Shown here: positions 12,262-24,310 of the stretch, in pieces | Layout: every line of letters starts with the position of its first letter | Numbering within the stretch: position 1 is the stretch's first letter | Assembly: GCF_003589595.1 (NCBI RefSeq) | Contig: NW_020654289.1 | Coordinates: 6,203,692 to 6,267,691 of the forward strand | Direction: 5' to 3' | Length of the DNA: 64,000 bases | Source of the DNA: Hyposmocoma kahamanoa | Taxonomy: Eukaryota > Arthropoda > Insecta > Lepidoptera > Cosmopterigidae | The notes under the pieces: model-generated | Database searches by the model: none | The model's input: only the letters and a program-made list of their open reading frames with translations | What the model was told of the DNA's origin: nothing | Made by a program: the position numbers and the translations under genes

Positions 12262-12375
12262 TAATATTGTACACACGGTAGCGTAGTAGTCTAATGACTT
12301 GACTTACCCCCTCTCTAGGCTTCAAATCAGAGTTCGTACCTCCAAGTTTTTCGGAATTTATGTGCAAAATATGAT
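12262..12375 (+). repeat. Family I tRNA-derived SINE, 5' half
   Basis: GTAGCGTAGTAGTCTAATG (A-box region), AGAGTTCGTACC (decayed B box), then CCAAGTTTTTCGGAATTT. The 3' half resumes at about 13118, so the SINE was split by LINE and SINE A sequence at 12395-13097. Confidence 0.65.
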
Positions 12376-12394
12376 TTAATTAATTAATTTTAAT

Positions 12395-12640
12395 TAAACA
12401 AGAAAGAAAGAAAGAAAGAAACATTTATTCGGCTATTTCAAATAAATATACAAAAAAAAACATTAATCTAAATTTGAATTAAATAATAAACAATTGAAAA
12501 ACAAAAAATGTATATATTACTAAATACATAACAAAAGCCGGAAAAGCCAGCCAGCTCAGCTTAATGCTGGGCAGAGCCACAGCGCTGATTTTCAGCTGGA
12601 GCCTGAGAAGAGCTATCTGGCTTTGCCTATTTGACAAAAA
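12395..12640 (-). mobile_element. CR1-like LINE 3' end with (CTTT)n tail
   Basis: (AAAG)n at 12398-12420 reads as a 3' tail on the minus strand. GCTGATTTTCAGCTGGAGCC at about 12582 matches the same segment of the 21.4-kb LINE and the 56.6-kb fragment. Confidence 0.65.
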
Positions 12641-12896
12641 CTGAAAAGAATAACAAGTATTTCATCTGTAACCTATACATTTAAAACAACAATACCCAAT
12701 TTAGAATAAAATTATTACAGTATGCAGCGTGCTCTTAAACAATATAAAGTAACAATTAATTATTAATTATAATGATAAGAATGATGTCTGAGTCATAATA
12801 ATACTAAAATAAATTAACAACTAGCTTTAGTAATTGACGACGTTTATTTGTCCTATTAGCGTAAACTCTTTAAATCTTTTTGGAAAGCCAGATGAA

Positions 12897-13097
12897 CACA
12901 CACACTCAACATAGCCCTGCACAAGGGAAACCCTGTGTCGCGGGTGCCGTGGACACACATATAGACAACCACAAATTACACTGAAACTCACGAGAGAAAT
13001 AAATGTAGGCCTTACAAATGTTTCTCCCGGACAGGGAATCGAACCTGGGACCTCTGCGTGGCAGTCCGGCAAGGTAACCTTTCAGCTACGGAGGCAG
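12897..13097 (-). repeat. Family A SINE, copy 3
   Basis: Nearly full: body, B box (GGTTCGATTCCC, minus) and GTGGCAGTCCGGC. Confidence 0.9.
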
Positions 13098-13117
13098 TTA
13101 AATACGACTACTATCTA

Positions 13118-13262
13118 AATGATTTATATTGAACATGAGTTTTTCAGTGAAGAACAACATCGTGATGATAGCTGCACTTTGAAGAAGGTTCTCTAGGAAA
13201 ACGTATGAAGGCACCAACCTGCATAGGGCTAGCGTGGCGGACTATGACCTAAACGTCGATTT
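13118..13262 (+). repeat. Family I SINE, 3' half
   Basis: ATCGTGATGA, GAAGGTTCTC...GGAAAACG and GCTAGCGTGGCGGACTATG match the 3' halves at 35.3, 49.1 and 56.1 kb. Confidence 0.6.
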
Positions 13263-14827
13263 TTTTATTGTTATTCGTTTGGTTATAGCAAATTACTTCT
13301 TTAACTATGATATAAATAATCAGTTGACTATACAATAGGAATAATCTGTTTATACCACTGTGTAACTTTTTAATTTCGAAAGTTTGATACAGTAATTAAA
13401 ATTAAAAAAGCAATTACGGAAATAATACATTCAACAAAACAAAATATTTAATGTTTCTTTTTTAAATTGCTTACCATGTTTTTATAATTTTGCAATTACT
13501 TATATACTTATCAAATAGAATTAAATAATTATTAAAAACCTTAATTATTAAATTAGCAACCAAGTAAGGAATCTAAAAATGAGAGAAAACCAACGTCGTT
13601 TTTTCTTATATTAAATTAAGGCGTGAATCGGATAGAAATATGGTAAATAGTTACTTTCGCTGCGATTTTAGCATTAGGTTTAATATAAAAGTGAAAATTG
13701 TACAATTAGTGTTTAGTAGAGCGTAATAGGTATCTAATGACGTCACATCTTAACACTTCAAATTCAATGTGCGTTTTTAATTTCGTTTTTTGAAAGAGTT
13801 AATTTTATATTAACCTGAAAAAATTCAAAAAATATATAAACATAATTAGGTAGTAATAAAAACAAACTTACAGAGAAATCGAATTTGATTTATTTCGACT
13901 TACAGACATCGTATTAAACAATACGGTTTGATTTTACCAAATTTAAGAATAAAAAATATATAAGAGTCGATTCGAAACTTCACGGTCACGTCTTATCAAT
14001 AAAACAGCAGAAAGAATTAAATAATTTCGAAATATACAGTTGCTTTTATAAAGCGTTATTAATTAGCTTAATTTAATAAACCATGAAAAAATCGAAGAAA
14101 CTAAAACCGTTTATTACCTTTTATTGCCAAAAAATAAATTTCAAATTAGAACCACTTCTAATTTCAAATTTATTTTTTGACAATTGAACCGCGAAAACCT
14201 TTAATTAGGCAAACTGTCAAATATCGTTATTTTTTGTTCGAATTCCAATTTGAACGATTCCAATTATTGTCCGGGGGGGCCTTACAAATATTTTTTTTTG
14301 AGCATAGAGCCTACACACCAAATGAATGTTGCAACATTCAGCCTAGTTGTAAGATTTTTCCGGTAGCTTAACATTATTTACCGTTAAAGCACGGGTGCGT
14401 GACTGTAAAATCGTAATACTCAAGCGGGATGTAAGTGAAACTAATTGTTGTATTTTATTGTTGAATCAGGTCATGGTTAAGTGTCGCCTGTTAAACGTGA
14501 TGAGTATTTGAAATTGAAATTAAAACAAGGCAGATTATATCAAATTCAATTATGCTATTGAATTTTCAGGTATAGGAACAACAGTTTGGAACAATACGTA
14601 TTGTGCTTTTATTTATTTAAAATATATATTTTTTATATCACGCTATACTAATATTCACACTAAGGGAAGAGTATACAAAGCAGGCGTACGGTAGTCCGTA
14701 ATGTACGGTGCTGAATGTTGGCCTCTCAAAAATCTGTAAGATAATATGTCTGTAAAAATACACAGCGCGGATTTGTAAATGCTAAGATTGCGGCGTTACA
14801 ATCTAGACACGTCAAAAACATTTTTTT
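13263..14827. other. 1.6 kb AT-rich DNA, no gene
   Basis: Contains a loose inverted repeat (AATTTCAAATTAGAACCACT with CTAATTTCAAATTTA near 14135-14175). The ORF at 14177-14371 shows no family resemblance. Confidence 0.45.
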
Positions 14828-14890
14828 TTATAACGCCAAGTGACGAGACGAACAAGTCGTACTCCTGGTGGTAAGGGACACGAAGGAGTC
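14828..14890 (-). repeat. Family B fragment
   Basis: AAGTGACGAGACGAACAAGTCGT then TGGTGGTAAGGGACACG; the rest is lost. Confidence 0.7.
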
Positions 14891-15774
14891 CCTTCGTCTA
14901 TAGCTATAGTCATAAACTCATGGTAAAGGTACATACATCTCTTAGAACAATATAACAACCTACGTTATTAGATTAATTTAAGTTTCGAATTTAAGAGCAA
15001 CACAGATATTTGAATCCGAGGTTTCTAAGTTCTCAACTCTTGCATCATACCATAAGCGTTAAGCAACTAAACCTTTACTAACGTAGTGTGTATGCAATAT
15101 AAGGGCATGCCCTCGTGAGTCTTAAAGAGACAGGCTGAAATATGACGTTACATATCTTCCTTTGTAATCATTGACTTACAATTATATGGACGTCGGGTCC
15201 GCGCTAAAAAGTGTCCGAACTTATAGGGCGTTAAAATCGTATACAGAGCGTCATTCACGCTTTAGTCTTCGTTTGTTCGACTGACAGCGAAGCAAGCAAA
15301 ATTAGACAGTACTGCGATGACATTACAATTTAAATTTAACATTTTAGCTTTTTCATATTCCTTTACATGTCACTACGTTTAAATAGGTTGACTTGGGACA
15401 TTTTTTTCGTGGTTTTTGTATTAGACCCATCGTCCATTTATTTGTTAGTCAATGTTTTTAATGCTAACTGTAGGAAGATGTTGCGTCTTTTGGTAGTACT
15501 TCGTATATCATCTTCTATAACCTAAAGTTTATGTTTTATGAAAGCAAATTCAAGTTATAATATCGATGCCTTACTTTCTCAAACTCGTATCTTATAGAGA
15601 GTGATTATTCAGGAGATGACAAAGCTTTCTATTTATGTTAAATTGTCTTATCGACGGTGTTAATTTGTATGCATTATTCTAAGAATTGGTATAGGCATAA
15701 CATTAATACGAGGAATAAAAATAAACTAGCTGTTCTTGACAGTCGTAAGTCGTAGTCTTCATAAAGTCACAAAT
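14891..15774. other. No gene seen
   Basis: No coding or repeat signal found. Confidence 0.45.
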
Positions 15775-16990
15775 TCATTTAAAGGGCAATGTATACGTTT
15801 TATACAAACTTTGCCATATACGAGGTTTGAAAATGTTTGCGGGGCCTCCTATGGTTCCATCGTCTAGGTACCAGACGTTAAGATTTGAATGCAGATTTTG
15901 GATGATGTGATGGATGGCGAGAATGAAGATGGCAGGCCCCAGATCGCCTTGCTGACAGCCCACGGCAGATGATAGTTCATTGGCCCTGTAAACTAGTTTA
16001 GAGGGCTCACTGTAGCATTGAAGGAGGGCTCACTGTAGAATTGTAAATCTCTAGCACGTGTAGCGTCACCTCGTTCAGCTAAGCATCCCTATTAAAAGCG
16101 TTTTTGACGTCGATCTTGAGCAGCACCTTATCCCCCGAGTTTTTTTGAAGGAAGAGAGCGTGAACAGCTGCTTCACAACCGCCTTTAATGCCGAAACCGA
16201 GCTGAGCGGGCATATATCAGATACTGAGGTTGCGAGAGATTTGTCGTACGCGCATAATTTTGACGCGAGGCGTCTCAATGTACTGCCTACGGCAATCAGC
16301 CTGACGCCACCATCCTTTTTAGTTAGGGCTATTAAATGTGCACCGTAAAGGACGGGGACTATCTCCGCGTGCACATTGCCCAGCAGCATCAGATTTATCA
16401 CTTCATCGATGTTTCCCCTCAGCCTTTTGCTGACTTCGCCGAGCGATGGCGAAGTGAGGTCTGTCAGGTGTTGAGGTGATAACCCGTCGAGACCTGCAGC
16501 GGAACCGGGCTTTTCGTTGGCTTGAAGGCAAGATTTTGGATCTTGGATCTTGGATTTGGAAAATTTTGGATTGGATGGATAGTGGATCCAGAAAGTAAGG
16601 TACTGCAGGAGCTGGAGGGTGCTTGCTCTCAAGGCCGGTTACAGTGTCAGGATTGTCAGGTGAGATGACGTCGTGGGAGAAGAGAAACCGTGCTGCATCG
16701 TGTTGCACCTTTGAGATCGCCGTTGGTAATTTTGTTCTCAATCCTTCTGGACAAGGTAATATCAGGGGAACTACGAGAAGAAACGAAGGAATGGAGTGGG
16801 GGACAAGAACAGTTATTTTTAATTTTTTGTGTCAGGGTGGAACCGCCGCCATCAGAGACATTGTGTATCTTGTAGGCAAAGGACAGGAGATGTTGCCAAC
16901 TGTCAGGATCATTGTGTCTGACGGAATTTTGCAGGGCGAGGGAAAGAGCATTAGCGACGGAGATCCTAGCACATATATATATATATAATT
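15775..16990 (-). pseudogene. Decayed non-LTR retrotransposon reverse transcriptase (YLDD type)
   Basis: Three minus-strand frames (15775-15963, 16075-16632, 16403-16741) line up as one broken RT. In order: a KHPPAP segment; AGLDGLSPQHLTDL, as in the finger region; KKDGGVRLIAVGSTLRRLASK, the conserved palm entry; and GCQQGDLGPAIF plus VWYLDDGTIGG, the catalytic region with a YLDD instead of the common YADD box. Frameshifts separate the pieces and nothing intact remains. The 5' side ends at an (AT)n tract (16973-16986). Confidence 0.8.
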
Positions 16991-17021
16991 TAATACAATC
17001 AGCGTAATTGCCAGCGTATCA

Positions 17022-17115
17022 AACTAGGGAATTCCCTATATTATGAGTGCCAGAGCAATGGAATTAACTCTGGGGTCCTTTCCACTACACTCAGACCAGA
17101 ACAAATTTAGAAAAC
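17022..17115 (-). repeat. Family H SINE fragment
   Basis: TATGAGTGCCAGAGCAATGG, TCAGACCAGAACAAATTTAG and TTGGTCCTACTTG match the better copy at 57389-57545. Confidence 0.65.
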
Positions 17116-17199
17116 TTCATTTCCCAAAGTTGGTCCTACTTGAAATGCTTCTATTTTTTCTTTATACTTTATTGTGTATATGTTACTGTTAAGTAACTC

Positions 17200-17560
17200 A
17201 AAAAAGATAACTTAGAATTAAATATAAATAAAACAAAATTAATACAGTTCAAACCACACCAATAATCTGCTTTGAATATAATTATAAATTTAACAATACC
17301 TTAATCGAATAAAGTAGTATCGTAATCGAATCGAGTAAAGTAGCCGTACTTTACTAGGCATTGAAATAGACTCTAACATCGACTGGAAGCCACACATACA
17401 AAAGCTTGCTAGTAAATTGTGTACATTTACCTATGCCTTGTTCCATTTGAAGAAAACGACGGATTTTAAAACGGCCTCAAATACATACTACGCATACGCA
17501 TTTTCATGGCTCCAATACAGCATAATATTGTGGGGTAACAGCACAAATGTCAAAATACAT
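17200..17560 (+). pseudogene. LINE (jockey-like) RT C-terminal fragment
   Basis: Conceptual translation includes LGIEIDSNIDWKPHI, KLASKLCTFTYALFHLKKT and YYAYAFSWLQYSIILWGNS, the region after the RT palm typical of jockey-type non-LTR elements. Short, with frame breaks before about 17345. Confidence 0.75.
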
Positions 17561-17802
17561 ACTATATTATAAAATCTTTATTCATTCAAGCCCAATGGTT
17601 TATGTTTCTAACTTGGATCAATGCGCATTGCAATTACTTAAATCCTTACTATTCAAGTCAGAGACTACGCTTGTTTTGTGTCGATGTAATTTCATTCTAA
17701 GTAGTGATGTTTCATAAAACTACTAAGTTATCGATATTTGTATCGTTTATGGATTATAATTTTCAATTACGATTATACTTGTCTAGTTGGTCAGTGTATA
17801 AG
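17561..17802. other. No gene seen
   Basis: No coding or repeat signal found. Confidence 0.4.
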
Positions 17803-18068
17803 ATTTTTTGTGATATTAAATGACGGCATAAGTCGTGCCTGGTGTTAAATGACAAGCCTGTCCGTAGCAGTTGCAGTGCCACTCAGAGCTTTAAATCGCA
17901 GATCTGAGGTGTACTGCAACTGCGCCTGTCACCCTGACATGTAAATTGACAAGTCTCATGTGCTTGTAATTTCACCAGCACCCTTACCCTTCAAAACCGG
18001 AACGCAGTAATGATCACATTACTGCTTGGCGGCAGAAATAGGTAAGGTGACAGTACTTTCCTGGTTAT
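17803..18068 (-). repeat. Family B copy
   Basis: Ends AAGGTGACAGTACTTTCCTGG; contains AGTAATGATCACATTACT. Confidence 0.85.
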
Positions 18069-18662
18069 AGAAATTATTAAAAGTTTTAACTTTAACTGGT
18101 TCTTTTAAGTAATTTAACGTAACTTTTAAGTTGTTCAGTTTAAAATTACTGTTTTAGCTTATCTTTTTTTTGTTGTTTTTTCTTATTTCTTAAATGTTGT
18201 AAGAGACACCTTGATTTCTTAGAAATCGCATTCAATCAACGTCGATACTCTAGGGAAAAAAATCTTATCATCTCTATTCATATAGCTTTAGGAGCGCAAG
18301 CGCATTCTATCACGATCTCGATCTTGCTTGTACCGATTTACGTGACCATTATAACACTATAGCAAACAATGCTTTACATTGCGTGTTTCTTTCAAACACC
18401 CTGTTCGATATTCCGATTCGAAACGGCCGTGTACACCAAATAAAACAAAATTGTCGCAACTTTTTTTATTGAAGATTTAAAATGTCAAACATTGCACGAA
18501 CATTATTGAGAAACAAATTACCATTTGGTTGATTGAAAAAAATCCGTTGCAAGAATTCAAAGTGATTGTTGTTTTCTTAGAAATTATGTTTATAACGAGC
18601 TATGTATATGACTGACGTTATTTTTTGTAATCCTGTGCTGACGAGTATTGTATTTTTTTTTA
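18069..18662. other. No gene seen
   Basis: AT-rich; no recognised feature. Confidence 0.45.
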
Positions 18663-18838
18663 ACGCACATACTCGTTGCCCCGCACTAAGGAAACCGTGT
18701 ATCGAGGTTGCCATGGACACAAACGTAGACATCCACAAATTACACCCAAACTCACGAGAGAAGTAAATGCAGGGCATACAAATACGGGGGCCTCTGCGTG
18801 GCTGTCTAGCATGGTAACCGTTCAGCGACAGAGGCAGT
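18663..18838 (-). repeat. Family A SINE, copy 4, B box deleted
   Basis: The body matches the family, but about 30 bp between ATACAAATA and GGGGCCTCTGC, covering the B box, are missing. Confidence 0.85.
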
Positions 18839-18905
18839 TAAGTTCTTCATACATTGTTGATGAAAAGCGTGTTCTTAGTATAATTACATCTTAGTATAAT
18901 TAAAA

Positions 18906-18980
18906 ACTGCCTCCGGTTCCTGCCTCAGGTCCCGGGTTCGAATCCCAGTCCGGGAGAAATATTTGTATGGCCTACATTTT
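18906..18980 (+). repeat. Family A SINE, 5' fragment
   Basis: CTGCCTCCGG, then CAGGTCCCGGGTTCGAATCC (B box) and AGAAATATTTGTATGGCCTA, then lost. Confidence 0.8.
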
Positions 18981-19259
18981 TATAGGTATTATTATAAAAA
19001 TGTGCATAGGCAACATTTACATAATTGCAGTCGTTATCATGTAATTTAAATGTAATATAATATAAAATAGTATATTTTAGTACATTGATGTTGTAAAATC
19101 ATACTATAGCTCCTGAACAATAGCTAAATTTAATTTATAGTCGTATGAATCCAATTGTAATTATTTAAAACTCAACTTGTTTATTGATCTAATGTGACAA
19201 ATAATTTACGAATGTTTTGTGTACTTCTTAATGGGATATGTATTAGAAATTAAAATAAC

Positions 19260-19549
19260 TAGGAAATGAAACTATTTTTCCGGATTTAAATCGCGTATAT
19301 TTGTTTTTCAAACAAACCGACGTTTCGGGCCCTTTACAGGTCCCGAAATAAGGTAGGCATTTAATTAATAACTATTGTAACTATAGTGAAAAAATGGGGT
19401 GGTTTGCATTAATATTAGACATAACTGGTTGAAGACTGTACCAGCTCAGTCAACCGTGACCATGGGACCTGTAAAGGGCCCGAAACGTCGGTTTGTTTGA
19501 AAAAACAAATCTACGCGATTTAAATCCGGAAAAATAGTTTCATTTCCTA
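19260..19549. mobile_element. Family C foldback element (complete)
   Basis: Begins TAGGAAATGAAACTATTTTT and ends with its inverse. The inverted arms extend about 85 bp through CGACGTTTCGGGCCCTTTAC around a roughly 110-bp centre. No ORF. The 127-bp copy at 62183-62309 shares the same right flank (ATGTGTAACAATCGCGAAAA). Confidence 0.85.
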
Positions 19550-19654
19550 TGTGTAACAATCGCGAAAACCTAAAAACTTAAAATAACTATTTAAGTATTT
19601 TAGGAATATGTAATACGTATTCTGTGGATGTACCTTATTAAATAAATAAATAAA

Positions 19655-19775
19655 TTTATTTCTCTCGTGAGTTTGGGTGTAATTTGTGGTTGTCTATCTA
19701 TGAGTGTGACAATGGCATCCGCGATACAGTTTCCCTTGTGTGGGTCTATAAAAGTGTGCGTTATTGTTATTATAT
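19655..19775 (+). repeat. Family A SINE, 3' fragment
   Basis: TTTATTTCTCTCGTGAGTTT to GTGTGCGTTATTGTTATTAT; head absent. Confidence 0.8.
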
Positions 19776-19870
19776 TAAGGCCACATAATATAATCACACA
19801 GCAAAGTGCCTTTAGCGCTTGAAAGACATAAACATAATACGTATTACATGAATTTTACGTATTACATTAT

Positions 19871-20126
19871 CGACTCATCCGTAGAACAAAGAACTATGTG
19901 CAAGATCCTGCTTATTATCAGGACATTGTATATTTCGTTCGTTGTTCTTGACTGTGGATATCCATAGTCAAGATCGACTGTTGTTCAATTTTATGTTTAC
20001 GAAACGAAATAATAAATACATAAAAAATCTGAAAACACCTTTAGGTAGGCCTTTTGAATAATGAGATTTTGTTTTATCCTCTTTTCGCTGTATAATCACA
20101 TCGGACTCTGTTCTTTGGATGAGTCG
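19871..20126. mobile_element. Family M TIR element, copy 1
   Basis: Ends CGACTCATCCGTAGAACAAAG and inverted CGACTCATCCAAAGAACAGAG; about 256 bp, with a central near-palindrome around GACTGTGGATATCCATAGTC. Second copy at 60534-60777. Confidence 0.78.
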
Positions 20127-20189
20127 TTATGTGAAATTTTACAACTTTACTATTTAAGTATAAAACCAATTTTGTTCGTAGAATTTTTA

Positions 20190-20432
20190 AACTTCCTCTA
20201 GGGAAGTACTGCTACCTTACCTATTTCTGTCGCCAAGTAGTAATGTGACCGTTACTGCTTTACAGGCACATGGGGCTTGTCAACTTATGTTTCAAGGTGT
20301 CTCGGGCGCAGTGGCAGTGTTCCTCAGATCTTAATGATTTAAAGTTCTGAGTGGTACAGTATTTGTTATGGACAGACGTGTCGCTTACCACCAGGCGCAC
20401 GACTTTTTTGTACCGAAACTTAATAATATAGA
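20190..20432 (+). repeat. Family B copy with internal deletion
   Basis: GTACTGCTACCTTACCTATT through CAGGCGCACGACTTTTTTGT; the block after the palindrome is missing. Confidence 0.8.
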
Positions 20433-20449
20433 AAAGAAGTTCTCTTCAC

Positions 20450-20707
20450 AACTAAAAGATATCTACTTAACTCAAAATGAGACACGCTTTGTGTCAGATA
20501 GTTCTGGCCAAAATAGTCTTTATTCAGAAATAGGAAATTATTTTTTCTCCTTTATTTTTAAATGTATTTGGCAAGTAGGAAATTGTCTGTGATAAACTAT
20601 AACCTATAAATACATTTTAATTATCTTTCAGCGAGTAATTCATTTTTCGTCGATTCTGAGAAAATACACTTTTTGAGTTAATACACTATTGTATTAACAG
20701 TGCGATA
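20450..20707 (+). mobile_element. Family L element, 5' truncated
   Basis: From AAGATATCTACTTAACTC to the right end TTGTATTAACAGTGCGATA; abuts family B on the left and K on the right. Confidence 0.72.
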
Positions 20708-20872
20708 CATTTGCCAAGTTTTATTGAAATCGATTAATCGACCAATACTGAGGTACCCTCTTTCCAACAAAAAAAAAGAATGATCAGAATCGGTTCTTAA
20801 ATGCCTGAGTTATCGCATAACCTACATAAAAAAAACTACAGCCGATATAAGAACCTCCTCCTTGGTAGTATT
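20708..20872 (+). repeat. Family K repeat, partial
   Basis: ATTTGCCAAGTTTTATTGAAATCG, ACTGAGGTACCCTCTTTCC, then AACCTCCTCC. Confidence 0.68.
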
Positions 20873-20904
20873 TAGTTGATTCAATGGTATTTTTTAATTT
20901 TTAT

Positions 20905-21065
20905 GGTATCCAGTGGTAGGACGAGTAACTCGTGAGCCTGGTAGTAAGCGTCACTCCCACTCATAATAGTTGCGGCGCCATTTTGATATTTGATCGCAAC
21001 GATCTGAAAGGTACTGCCACTGCGCCTATCACCCTGGGACATAAAGTTCACATGTCTCATGTGCT
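20905..21065 (-). repeat. Family B copy, diverged
   Basis: CAGTGGTAGGACGAGTAACTCGTG to CATGTCTCATGTGCTTGTTGC. Confidence 0.75.
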
Positions 21066-21223
21066 TGTTGCTTCATCTATGTTCTTATAGAACTCCTCAA
21101 TTCATTAACGATAACATTAGTACAGTACATTCTTCATTACCAGGTTAGGCAAGCAATTAAAAAAAATGTTTGAATGCAGTATTACTTACTTTAAAACAAA
21201 ATAATGAACGAGTGAATGAAAGA

Positions 21224-21224
<1 letters not shown>

Positions 21225-21257
<33 letters not shown>

Positions 21258-22660
21258 GCATTTAATCATCTCAACAGTAATAAAGTAAAATGAACACATC
21301 AACAAAATAAAAAAAATACATTACAAGTTGCAAAATAAAACTAACATGTATAAATAAATAGATAAATAATGACAATATTTGTTGACGAGATGATAAGGTC
21401 TGTAGCTCAGCTAAATGGCGTTGTAATAAACTCCGCCGCTGATTTTCAGCTACAGCCTGGCATAATTATAAAAATACTCCAACACACACATCATTCCATC
21501 CTCGTGATTATTTTTAAGTAAGTAAACGCTAACTGCATTACCACCGCGTGCAAACACCAGGGCCAGCTCAGACCCGTAGCAGCCACAATCTCCGCACCCA
21601 ACTCACACAATAACAGCAACGCCTGCTTCCAAGGCTTGTTTTGACAGAAGCCAATTAGAAACTTTTTTGTGGAATGTGAAATTGGAAAGGACATGACAGT
21701 CTCGCACAGGTGGTGGAAGATCATTCCAAACCTTGGAAGCGGCATACTTAAACGAACCCGAACTCCCGACCAAAGTTAATATAGGTAGGTTATAAATATG
21801 ACCACGATCACGCAATCTTGGTAGGCTACGCTTTGGGTCGAGTTTGTCAAACAGATAAACCGGAACCCTATACTTGTTTATAGATTGCACGAAGCAGACT
21901 AATTTTAGCAACCTTGAGTTGGCCATGTTGAGTTGTTTGTGGTTGACCAGGTGCGGTGAAATGTGGTCCCTTTTACGTATTCTAAAACAATAACGCATAC
22001 ATGCATTCTGTACTCTCTGAATAGCTTTACTGGTTTTAACGGAGACACGGGGACCGAATACGATGTCACAGTATTGTAGATGTGGCAAAACTAATGTATT
22101 ACACAATTTTAACCGAATTTTTGTATTGAGGTAACCCCCCAAACTATATAAGCATCTCAGAGCGCCAAAACAACGACCTATTTTTTGTGTTATGTGCTTT
22201 TCGAACTTAAGTCCCTCATCCATGATAAGGCCGAGATTGCGAACACAATCTTGCCTAGGAATTACAGTCCCTTTAATAGAGATTATTGGACACATATTCT
22301 TAATCGAACAAATCTGTTTATTTGTACCGCAAATGATAAAAACACTTTTATTTGGATTGAGAATAAGGCCATGGCGTTCAGACCAATCTGCTATCGAGTC
22401 CAAGTCCGAACAAATAGCACTCATGGCTGCCGTAACCAGGCCGGGATCAGGTGGTACATGCATATATAACTGAGTATCGTCAGCGTATAAGTGGTAACGA
22501 CAATTGACTATAGCTGACGGCATGCTGCTTGTGAACAAGGAAAATAGTACAGGTCCCAGTATGGAGCCCTGAATAACACCTCGTGTCAAGGCAAGTGGTT
22601 TAGACCGCCTAAGACTGCCCGTACCGTCGCTACCGTAATAAACAGTGAATGAATGTAATG
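21225..22660 (-). mobile_element. 5'-truncated CR1/jockey-group LINE with (ATT)n 3' tail
   Basis: The minus-strand ORF (stop at 21603) is uninterrupted for the C-terminal part of a reverse transcriptase. It has GVIQGSILGPVLFSLF, then YHLYADDTQLY (YADD catalytic box near 22470-22495), the thumb region, and a tail VWNDLPPPVRDC typical of CR1/Daphne-like elements. The homology begins about 22660; further frame to 22784 is host sequence. The 3' UTR spans 21257-21602 and the (TAA)n at 21225-21256 is the element tail. This is the best-preserved retroelement here, but it lacks endonuclease and 5' RT. Confidence 0.85.
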
Positions 22661-23814
22661 TTCTGTATTTACACAAAATTACAGTTAAAATACAATGCAG
22701 TAAGTTAGGTATAATGATAGTAAGATGATGCGCAACAGGCGGCTTTATTGCTATGTAGCAATTTTTTCCAGGTAACCAAACCAAAGAATATCATTATAAG
22801 TACACTACATAATAATCATTAATAAACTCATTATTATACGTAGATAAGAATATCCATACAAATATTATTAATACATAACAGTACATAAATAATAATATTA
22901 AATGCTTGTATACTTTAAAAGGAAAAAGAAAAATGAAGTATAAGTATAGGAAATAAATGAAAGGCTAGTGGAGAAAAAGACAAAACTTAGGAGTCGAGGA
23001 AGGAGTTAATATCTCTATCAAACAAAATATTTTAAAGTACCCTCCGTGAGACACCATGTATAATATGTCAAAATTCTTTGTTAAAAGTTGTACCGTACGT
23101 ATACACAATTTGAAGTTTATAAAAGGGGCCTTTTTATATAACTTAACTGCACCTGAATGTACCAGGATTTCACCTACACAAGTACGCCTACAGCTTTCCG
23201 TTATTTAGCAGGGAGGTACTTAAACGTTTTTTTATTGAAAACTGGAACAAGCGTGGGCCTACAATAGATGAGTAATGTTGAAGGACAAAGTGCTCGATGA
23301 TCAATTACGCAGTATTGATGAAGTACCTACTTACGTTCTTATTTATAGAGCTCGCTTCTTATATATTTTATAAAGTAAATGTTTTAGGCTCAACTCACAT
23401 TGAGGCTGAGTCGAAGCGTCGCGACGCGTCATGTTTTTCGCCCTAATTTTTTTTGTATACCTATAATGTAATGTGCCAGACAACAACTTAGGAAATTTTC
23501 TTTACTACAAATAAAATAAAACATAAATGAAAAACGTTCTTTATTTATGTATAAGCCTATTAATAATTTAACATTACATTATAAGTACATAATATTTTAT
23601 ATTTCTTTGTATTAACAGAAAATAGGTACTATTAATGAATATTGAGGATATCAGGGCTATAGAGGTGTAACCCATTTTTTTTTTTCTACAAAGTTATTTT
23701 ACTAATATCAATATTAAAGTACATAATACTAAAGTACGTAATTATTTTGCATTTGGATGCTATTTTCATGTATAAAAAAATATAACAATTAAATGTTTTA
23801 GCGTAGCAAGATAG
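22661..23814. other. 1.15 kb without recognised features
   Basis: AT-rich, no coding evidence. Confidence 0.45.
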
Positions 23815-23920
23815 GTGGACGACATTGTCAATGTGGCAGGCAGTAGATGGGTGAGATTAGCACATGATCGTGGTGTAAGGCATAAACTACGGGAGGAGGT
23901 TTGTGGATGATGATGATGAA
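23815..23920 (+). repeat. Possible LINE 3' end with TGATGATGATGA tail
   Basis: AGCAAGATAGGTGGACGAC, ATGGGTGAGATTAGCACATG and GGAGGTTTGTGGATGATGAT resemble 3' ends of RTE-type elements in Lepidoptera; recognition is weak. Confidence 0.35.
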
Positions 23921-24221
23921 ATATTTTTCTAGTTGTGCGTATCACTACTCAAATATCATTAATCTATATTAAAAAAAAAATCATGTTCGTTCATGAAATT
24001 CATTCTGAAGCATTACCCAGAACACCCAGACCAGAACATTAATCGAACATGATGTAGAAATTAATATTGAGTGTTGTGCTCGGTTTCACGTTAAAATTCT
24101 AAAAACTTGAACGGATTTAATTTTTTTTTGTAGAATACTTACTGTATATACATATAGATTTCGAAAAACCATGATCACATAAAAGATAATGAATTTCGTA
24201 TATTCAAATAAGTTTTTTTTT

Positions 24222-24310
24222 TTGATAATGCCTATTTACTCTCGCTTTGAAAAGGCCCAAATTATAGCGTTCAGGGAATATAGTTGTAGGCAAGAATCTT
24301 TAGAATATCC
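24222..24310 (+). repeat. Family O repeat, copy 2
   Basis: TTTACTCTCGCTTTGAAAAGG and CGTTCAGGGAATATAG. Confidence 0.6.

Noticed and set aside
21603..22784. A host gene of 393 codons
   Set aside because: YADD box, GVIQGSILGP and VWNDLPP show it is a LINE reverse transcriptase, truncated at the 5' side.
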